From assembly GCA_963759295.1 (NCBI GenBank), contig CAVWYT010000010.1, positions 682,001-746,000 on the forward strand: 64,000 nucleotides of DNA. The letters are read 5' to 3'. This document shows, piece by piece, positions 59,811 to 64,000 of the stretch. The notes under the pieces were generated by a model, which was given only the letters and a program-made list of their open reading frames with translations, was not told the DNA's origin and did not search any database. Origin of the DNA: WHSW01 sp963759295. Its GTDB lineage: Bacteria; Actinomycetota; Thermoleophilia; Solirubrobacterales; 70-9. Both the position numbers and the translations under genes were made by a program. The stretch's first letter is position 1. Each line of letters opens with the position of its first letter.

Positions 59811-59867
59811 AGGAAGCCTTATCAAGTCGCCTTATCAGGTGACCGTACCATATCGGTAAGGCTTCCT
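59811..59867. promoter_or_regulatory. Operator region between the MFS and MarR genes
   Basis: AGGAAGCCTTA (59811-59821) and TAAGGCTTCCT (59857-59867) are perfect 11-base inverted arms. Inside lie two direct copies of GCCTTATC (59816-59823 and 59829-59836) and the facing GGTAAGGC (59855-59862), plus the core ACCG-TACCATAT-CGGT. The array covers the divergent promoter region and is AT-richer than its surroundings, fitting a MarR-type operator with two sites. Confidence 0.75.
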
Positions 59868-59923
59868 GACGATGTGTGACGCAGACCACAGTTGGCGTTG
59901 ACCCGAGGCAAAGGCACGATGCG

Positions 59924-60385
59924 ATGAACGAGAGCTGGAAGATCCACGGCGGCGAACGGCCCCTCCCCGCGCTGTTGGGCGAGCTCAAGGAGCGCGCCCT
60001 CGACGAGCTGCACGCGCGACTCGGCGAGGAGGGCTATCCCGACGTCCGCCCCGGACACGGCTGCGTCTTTCGGTTCATCGAGGTCGAGGGCTCGCGGCTG
60101 ACGACGATCGCGTCGCGGGCGACGATGACGAAGCAGGCGGTGGGAGAGGTCGTTGACGACCTCGAGCGGCTCGGCTACGTCGAGCGGCTCGCCGACCCCG
60201 AGGACGGGCGGGCAAAGATCATCCGGCTCAGCCCGCGCGGCTGGGCCGCCCAGCAGGCGGCGCTTCGGATCTTCGCCGACATCGAGCGACGCTGGGCGAG
60301 CGCGGTGGGCGACGACCGGGTGAGGCAGCTGCGCGAGACGACGGAAGCGATCCTCGCCCTCGAGCTCGCCCCGGTCGGCAGCTGA
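59924..60385 (+). CDS. MarR family transcriptional regulator
   Basis: This 153-residue winged-helix repressor has LHARLGEEGYPDVRPGHGCV, LTTIASRATMTKQAVGEVVD (recognition helix) and DLERLGYVERLADPEDGRAK (wing with DPEDGR) as the family pattern; the last helix is ERRWASAVGDDRVRQLRE. It is likely the repressor of the divergent MFS pump, relieved by an aromatic ligand. ATG 59924 is preferred: a GTG at 59876 lies only nine bases from the operator, leaving no room for a leader. Confidence 0.88.
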   Translation: MNESWKIHGGERPLPALLGELKERALDELHARLGEEGYPDVRPGHGCVFRFIEVEGSRLTTIASRATMTKQAVGEVVDDLERLGYVERLADPEDGRAKIIRLSPRGWAAQQAALRIFADIERRWASAVGDDRVRQLRETTEAILALELAPVGS

Positions 60386-60513
60386 TAGCTGACGGCCGTG
60401 GGCGCGACGACCGTCGGCGGGCTGCTGGCGGCCGTCGCCGAGTCAGAGCACGAGCCGGCGCTCCGGATCACGCCTCGTGTGATCTCCGCGCCGGCGGGTA
60501 AGGGAGGCTCCGC

Positions 60514-61506
60514 ATGACGGGGCCCTTGTTAGCGGCGGCATTCGCGCTGATCATCGGCGGAGCGATCCTGTTCACGAACGCGATCGAGTGGTTGGGCGAG
60601 CGTCTCGACCTCGGTGAAGGAGCCGTGGGAAGCCTGCTGGCCGCCGTCGGTACGGCGCTGCCGGAGTCGCTGATCCCCGTGGTCGCGGTCCTCTCGGGCG
60701 GCGAGTCCGAGCAGGTCGCGATCGGCGCCATCATCGGCGCCCCCTTCATGCTGGGCACGGTCGCCATGCTGGTGGTCGGCGCCAGCGCGCTGGCCTTCCG
60801 CCGACGGCGAAGCAGCGGCTCGGAGGTGACCGCCGACGACCGCTCGCTGCGTCGCGACCTCGGCCTCTTTCTTCCCTGCTTCGCCATCGGCATCGGCCTG
60901 GGGCTGATCGACTCGACGTCCATCCACATCGCCGGGGCGGTCGGGTTGCTGATCGCCTACGCAGCTTATGCGCGACGGACGGTCCGGATACACAGCGGCG
61001 AGAGCGAGGACGTGGACGATCTCACGCCGCTCACATTCGACCCCAGCAAGGAGGACCCGCCTCGCAACATCGCGATCGTCGCCCAGCTCGTTGTCGGGCT
61101 GCTGATGATCGTCGGCGGCGCCGAGCTCTTCGTCGAGGAGGTCGTGACGGTCGCCGAGGCGCTCGGCATCTCCGCGCTGGTGCTCTCCCTCGTGCTCGCG
61201 CCGCTGGCGACCGAGCTCCCGGAGAAGCTCAACAGCGTGCTCTGGATGCGCCGCGACAAGGACACCCTGGCGGTCGGCAACATAACCGGGGCGATGGCGT
61301 TTCAGTCCACCGTGCCGATCGCCCTCGGCCTCGTGGCGACCGACTGGGACCTCGACCGGTACGCAGTCGCCGCCGGGGTGGCCGGCCTGGTCGGCGGCGC
61401 CCTGGCGCTCTGGCGGCTCCCCGAGGACAGACTGGGGATACCGGTGGTGGTCGCCTGGAGCGCCCTGTTCGTCGGCTTCGTCGCCTTCGCCGCGCTGGGC
61501 GCCTGA
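60514..61506 (+). CDS. Sodium/calcium exchanger family (CaCA) membrane protein
   Basis: The protein has 330 residues and about ten helices in two inverted halves. The two alpha repeats are AAVGTALPESLIPVVAVLSG (first) and VLAPLATELPEKLNSVLWMR (second), both with the central Pro and Glu that bind the cation. The cytosolic loop (HSGESEDVDDLTPLTFDPSK) is acidic. It exchanges Ca2+ or another divalent ion against Na+ or H+. Start ATG 60514 after GGGAGG. It follows marR on the same strand by 128 bases and is probably independent. Confidence 0.88.
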   Translation: MTGPLLAAAFALIIGGAILFTNAIEWLGERLDLGEGAVGSLLAAVGTALPESLIPVVAVLSGGESEQVAIGAIIGAPFMLGTVAMLVVGASALAFRRRRSSGSEVTADDRSLRRDLGLFLPCFAIGIGLGLIDSTSIHIAGAVGLLIAYAAYARRTVRIHSGESEDVDDLTPLTFDPSKEDPPRNIAIVAQLVVGLLMIVGGAELFVEEVVTVAEALGISALVLSLVLAPLATELPEKLNSVLWMRRDKDTLAVGNITGAMAFQSTVPIALGLVATDWDLDRYAVAAGVAGLVGGALALWRLPEDRLGIPVVVAWSALFVGFVAFAALGA

Positions 61507-61659
61507 GCCGCGACCGAGCTGAACCGGGATGTGTATAGATCCGCGATCCTGCCGTTTGCGGCATGTCGCCGCAGCGCGATCGGCGAGGGCGACATCTTCG
61601 AGCTCAACTTCATCGAGGACCAAATGCCCGCGTCTCATGGGAAGTTGTAGCCAGCGACT

Positions 61660-62061
61660 CTAATCCCCGGCGCCGGCGGTTTCGAGGGCCTCGACGAGGT
61701 CCGTGCCCCATTCGAAGCGCGCGATCCTGCCCTTGCGCAGAGTCCAGGTGTGTGCCTCCTCTTGGACGAGCTCTCTCTCGCTTCCCCGATTGCGGGTGTG
61801 CCAGCTGACGGCGACAACCACGATGTCCCCGCAGTCGAACAGCTCGTGGAGCTCGTGCCGGGACTCCACCCAGACTTCAGAGAAGCCTCGCATGGCCCGC
61901 GCCACTGCACGGGGCCCCTTGCGAGTGCCCGGTTCGACGGCGTACCGAGGATTGACGTACTCGATGTCCGCAGTCGCGAGTTTCAGGATCTCGTCCGGAT
62001 CTCGATCGATCAGCCCCTCCTCGTAGAAGCGACGCACGATCTCGACGTTCTCCTGCGACAT
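61660..62061 (-). CDS. SnoaL-like protein, MSQENVE group
   Basis: This 133-residue NTF2-fold protein begins MSQENVEIVRRFYEEGL, then DPDEILKLATADIEYVN, EVWVESRHELHELFDCGD and VVVAVSWHTRNRG, ending GRIARFEWGTDLVEALETAG. The N-terminus and the C-terminal ALE-xG pattern recur in the neighbours at 62.1 and 63.4 kb. Function unknown; such proteins are very numerous in Thermoleophilia. The start (62061) sits three bases after the stop of the next paralogue, giving a GAGTAG-GCG-ATGTCG junction. Confidence 0.75.
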   Translation of the reverse strand: MSQENVEIVRRFYEEGLIDRDPDEILKLATADIEYVNPRYAVEPGTRKGPRAVARAMRGFSEVWVESRHELHELFDCGDIVVVAVSWHTRNRGSERELVQEEAHTWTLRKGRIARFEWGTDLVEALETAGAGD

Positions 62062-62064
62062 CGC

Positions 62065-62643
62065 CTACTCCGACGGCCCGGCGGCTTCGAGGGCCGTCGA
62101 GCGATCCAGGAAGTCCTCTTGTCGAACCACCAAGCCCCGTCGGAACGTGAAGAGCTGAAACACCGGCTCGCTCACGGCCACCCCGCTGCCGGACCCGTGC
62201 CCCTTCTGCTGCGTCGCGATAAGGACCTTGTCGCCGAGGTCGAGGATCTCCGTGGGGTCCCACCGGATGTCCTCGAACGCATCGAGCCAATATCGCCAGA
62301 GCTGGAGGTACCCGTCATGGCCGCAGAAAACTGCCTCCAGGTCGGGCGGCATCAGGTCGCCGCTAGGGTGGTATTCGCTGCTGGGATGCCAGCCCACAAG
62401 GACCAAGTCGAAGTCCCGACGGTTGGCTGCCGCGTATGCCTGGCATACACGACGGGCGATCATCAACCGCCGAAGCCGAGACCGCGGCGGCAGCCGAAAC
62501 AGGGCATCCGCGAGCCGACGGTAGAGGGCCGGGAAGCGGAGGAACAGACGCTCATCCAAGGTCCGGCGCCGACTCGCGCTTTCACTGAGAGAAGGGAGCG
62601 CGATTCGGGTCCCGCGCACGATCTCCACGCTCTCCCGCGACAT
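62065..62643 (-). CDS. SnoaL-like protein, MSQENVE group, with N-terminal insert
   Basis: The 192-residue protein starts MSRESVEIVRG like its neighbours but carries a 50-residue basic insert (SASRRRTLDERLFLRFPALY, RRLADALFRLPPRSRLR) before the NTF2 fold: YAAANRRDFDLVLVGWHPSS, GYLQLWRYWLDAFEDIRWDP, DLGDKVLIATQQKGHGSGSG and EPVFQLFTFRRGLVVRQEDF. The fold keeps the usual conserved Asp and Trp. It ends LEAAGPSE. It is one of three tandem members and probably co-transcribed with the gene downstream. Confidence 0.72.
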   Translation of the reverse strand: MSRESVEIVRGTRIALPSLSESASRRRTLDERLFLRFPALYRRLADALFRLPPRSRLRRLMIARRVCQAYAAANRRDFDLVLVGWHPSSEYHPSGDLMPPDLEAVFCGHDGYLQLWRYWLDAFEDIRWDPTEILDLGDKVLIATQQKGHGSGSGVAVSEPVFQLFTFRRGLVVRQEDFLDRSTALEAAGPSE

Positions 62644-62700
62644 CGCCTACTCCGACAGCCCGGTGGCGGCGTAAACGCGTGTGTGAGCCATCTCCAGTTG
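62644..62700 (-). pseudogene. 3' remnant of a further SnoaL-like paralogue
   Basis: Directly upstream of the 62.1 kb gene, the minus strand can be read through the short sequence VYAATGLSE to a TAG stop, followed by GCG and the next ATG. The ending YAATGLSE-stop-GCG-ATG matches the paralogue's AAGPSE-stop-GCG-ATG junction. Only about 20 codons remain and no start is evident. It looks like the tail left after deletion of a tandem copy. Confidence 0.35.
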
Positions 62701-62814
62701 CGTGGCGGAGTACACCGCCATAGGGTCGCATCGTTATCCCTTCCCGGTGTTCTGCCGACGTGTCGATGGCGCCGACAAGGGGCCGGGCTCCACCGCTCAG
62801 AGGAAGGAACCAAA

Positions 62815-63243
62815 ATGGAGCATCGGAGACATCAAGGCGCCGCCTTGGCCCTGGGAGCTCTACTGATCGTAGGCGCTTTGGCCTCATCGGCATTCGCCCA
62901 GACCGAGCGGACCGTGACCGAACTCGGACAGAGGGTGCCCTCATCGGCATTCGCCGAGGCCGAGCGGACCGCGACCGAACTCGGACAGAGGGTGCCGGCG
63001 GGGGAGAGCGTGTCCACCGTTCTCCTGCGGCGCGACAGCTCGCAGGCCGAGCCGCTCATCGCAAACGTCGGCCCTACTCCGTACGCGTCCCCGTACGCGT
63101 CGGCCGATGTGTTCGATTGGGGCGATGCGGCGATCGGCGCCGGCATCGCATTGGTTCTCGGCGCGGCCGGTCTCGGAGGAGTTTTCCTCCTCGGTCGCAG
63201 GCGTGCGGATCGCGCAGCTGAGTTCCCAGTCGCCGCAGGCTGA
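62815..63243 (+). CDS. Small secreted protein with FDWGDA C-terminal anchor motif and duplicated segment
   Basis: This 142-residue protein has a signal peptide (ALALGALLIVGALASSAFA), a 19-residue segment repeated twice (SSAFAQTERTVTELGQRVP then SSAFAEAERTATELGQRVP), a polar linker, and the C-terminus FDWGDAAIGAG (100-110), a membrane helix (110-126) and GRRRADRAAEF. The last part matches the 54.5 kb protein. The duplication also copies the likely signal-peptidase site. The ATG at 62815 follows AGGAAGGA, and a strong terminator hairpin follows the stop. Confidence 0.75.
   Translation: MEHRRHQGAALALGALLIVGALASSAFAQTERTVTELGQRVPSSAFAEAERTATELGQRVPAGESVSTVLLRRDSSQAEPLIANVGPTPYASPYASADVFDWGDAAIGAGIALVLGAAGLGGVFLLGRRRADRAAEFPVAAG
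62884..62997 (+). repeat. 57-base tandem duplication inside the small secreted protein gene
   Basis: TCATCGGCATTCGCC begins both units, at 62884-62940 and 62941-62997; the units differ at a few positions, mostly in the middle. They encode 19 residues each, so the reading frame is preserved. The first copy spans the expected signal-peptide cleavage region (AFA), so the second copy carries a potential second cleavage site. Confidence 0.85.
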
Positions 63244-63269
63244 TAAGCCGCTCGGCGGCTCAACACGAC

Positions 63270-63297
63270 GGAGCGGCGCTCGATAGGGCGCCGCTCC
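63270..63297 (+). terminator. Stem-loop after the FDWGDA secreted protein gene
   Basis: GGAGCGGCGC pairs perfectly with GCGCCGCTCC around an eight-base loop, 26 bases after the stop codon at 63243. A ten-pair GC stem of this kind is a likely intrinsic terminator in this lineage although no T-run follows. Confidence 0.6.
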
Positions 63298-63408
63298 GCG
63301 GTCAGCTCAGCTCGTCCTGGGATGTCGAGTCGCACTTTCGGGCGTCGACGCGTGAATCTCGCGTCTTGGGTTGACCCCCGGATCGGATCGACGGATGCTC
63401 CAGAGGCG

Positions 63409-63831
63409 ATGTCGCAGGAGAACGTCGAGACCATCCTTCGGGTGTACGAAGCGTGGTGGGCGGGACTGGAGCGTGGCGATCCCGGCGCCGCATTCGATAC
63501 GGGCTCCGTCGCTGACGAGTTCGAGTTCACAACGGAGGGCTTCGAGTTCGAGGGAAGGTTGGTCTGGCGCGGCCGCGAGGGATATGTCCAGTGGTTCCGC
63601 AGCTGGACTCGGGAATTCGAGGATTGGTCGCTTGAGGTCGAACGCCTGATCGATGCCGGGCATGACCGAGTTGTCGCGCTCACGCGCCAGTCGGCAACCG
63701 GGGCGGGGAGCGGCGTTCCGGTCGAGCTGAATATCGGAACGATCTGGGAGTTGAAAGATGGACGCGTCGTTCGGCTGAGGAACTACCGCACCCACGCCGA
63801 TGCCCTCGAAGCGGTCGGGCTGCGGCAGTAG
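63409..63831 (+). CDS. SnoaL-like protein, MSQENVE group
   Basis: This 140-residue NTF2-fold protein has MSQENVETILRVYEAWWAGL, GDPGAAFDTGSVADEFEFT, LVWRGREGYVQWFRSWTREF, EVERLIDAGHDRVVALTRQS and GTIWELKDGRVVRLRNYRTH; it ends ALEAVGLRQ. Asp and Arg residues in the last strands are the ones usually conserved. Substrate unknown. The start is ATG at 63409; upstream in-frame codons do not match the family. A degenerate copy of the same start sequence follows right after its stop. Confidence 0.75.
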   Translation: MSQENVETILRVYEAWWAGLERGDPGAAFDTGSVADEFEFTTEGFEFEGRLVWRGREGYVQWFRSWTREFEDWSLEVERLIDAGHDRVVALTRQSATGAGSGVPVELNIGTIWELKDGRVVRLRNYRTHADALEAVGLRQ

Positions 63832-63834
63832 GCG

Positions 63835-63870
63835 ATCTCGCAGGAGAACGTCGAGATGGCTCGCACCTAG
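63835..63870 (+). pseudogene. 5' remnant of an MSQENVE-type gene with ATC in place of ATG
   Basis: ATC-TCG-CAG-GAG-AAC-GTC-GAG-ATG-GCT, closing with a TAG at 63868, repeats the first codons of the intact neighbours with the start changed to ATC. Only twelve codons remain. It begins three bases after the previous stop, with the same TAG-GCG spacing as the intact gene junctions. It is probably the leftover of a deleted tandem copy. Confidence 0.5.
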
Positions 63871-63886
63871 ACTGCGGAATCACGAC

Positions 63887-64000
63887 TCATTCGGAGCCCG
63901 TGGTCATGTCTCCGGCGCTGTATGAATGCGCCCCGGTGCCGGCGAGCGCTCCGCCCTGGACGATCAGGTACTCGTCGCGGATCGGCTTGCCGCCGAAGTG
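63887..64000 (-). CDS. C-terminal fragment of an unidentified protein (cut by window edge)
   Basis: A 37-residue C-terminus runs from the window edge to a TGA at 63887: HFGGKPIRDEYLIVQGG leads into ALAGTGAHSYSAGDMTTGSE. GGKPIRDEYLIVQGG resembles the last strand of pirin-like or cupin-type proteins, but too little is visible to assign it. Coding bias is good. It is convergent with the SnoaL-like gene. Confidence 0.5.
   Translation of the reverse strand, partial: HFGGKPIRDEYLIVQGGALAGTGAHSYSAGDMTTGSE

Overview
The window is high-GC (about 70 percent) bacterial chromosome with very strong GC3 coding bias. Three features point to an actinobacterium of the Thermoleophilia / Solirubrobacterales type: a complete-looking set of coenzyme F420 genes, including a fused FbiC; an actinobacterial-style ethylmalonyl-CoA pathway; and many small 'MSQENVE' SnoaL/NTF2-like proteins. 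The lineage is inferred from gene content and not proven. No CRISPR array, insertion sequence, integrase or rRNA was seen.

Layout. 1-16.3 kb is acyl-CoA and CO2-linked carbon metabolism: a CoA-acylating aldehyde dehydrogenase (cut by the window edge), a saccharopine-dehydrogenase-like reductase, an acyl-CoA dehydrogenase, a frameshifted SDR, a MaoC/mesaconyl-CoA hydratase-like protein, ethylmalonyl-CoA mutase (9.1-11.1 kb) and crotonyl-CoA carboxylase/reductase (15.0-16.3 kb). They are interleaved with an F420-type LLM oxidoreductase, ClpS, a LysR regulator and small hypotheticals. 16.4-25.9 kb carries housekeeping and transport functions: phospholipase-D-like, LOG family, a coiled-coil nuclease-like protein, YgfZ, a DtxR/MntR regulator (frameshifted) overlapping an NRAMP transporter, an orphan substrate-binding lipoprotein, pyrophosphatase and aquaporin. 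25.9-33.2 kb is the F420 locus: fbiC on the plus strand, and npdG-cofD-cofC-cofE as a minus-strand operon.

33.3-39.5 kb is a plus-strand acyl-CoA run: SDR, thioesterase, HMG-CoA lyase, OsmC, 3-hydroxyacyl-CoA dehydrogenase, DivIVA-like protein and acyl-CoA carboxylase beta subunit. 39.5-47.3 kb has TauE, a NodIJ-like ABC exporter, a purine-nucleoside-phosphorylase/deaminase pair that looks like a methylthioadenosine salvage route, acetoacetyl-CoA synthetase and an M28 peptidase. A five-tRNA cluster (Leu-CAA, Leu-UAG, Trp, Gly, Pro) lies at 47.3-49.9 kb.

49.9-64 kb looks accessory: a short sialidase-like protein beside tRNA-Pro, an isolated class I HMG-CoA reductase, cupins, a large LuxR-type ATPase regulator with a small two-gene operon behind it, a MarR/MFS efflux pair with a clear shared operator, a cation exchanger, and a tandem group of SnoaL-like genes with remnants. 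The most interesting signal is a shared C-terminal tripartite tail (FDWGDA motif, one membrane helix, Arg cluster) on two otherwise unrelated small secreted proteins at 54.5 and 62.8 kb. It resembles a protein-sorting signal. Other notable items are three genes best started at CTG, two genes each broken by one extra base (possible assembly errors), and a Trp tRNA with a poorly paired D stem.
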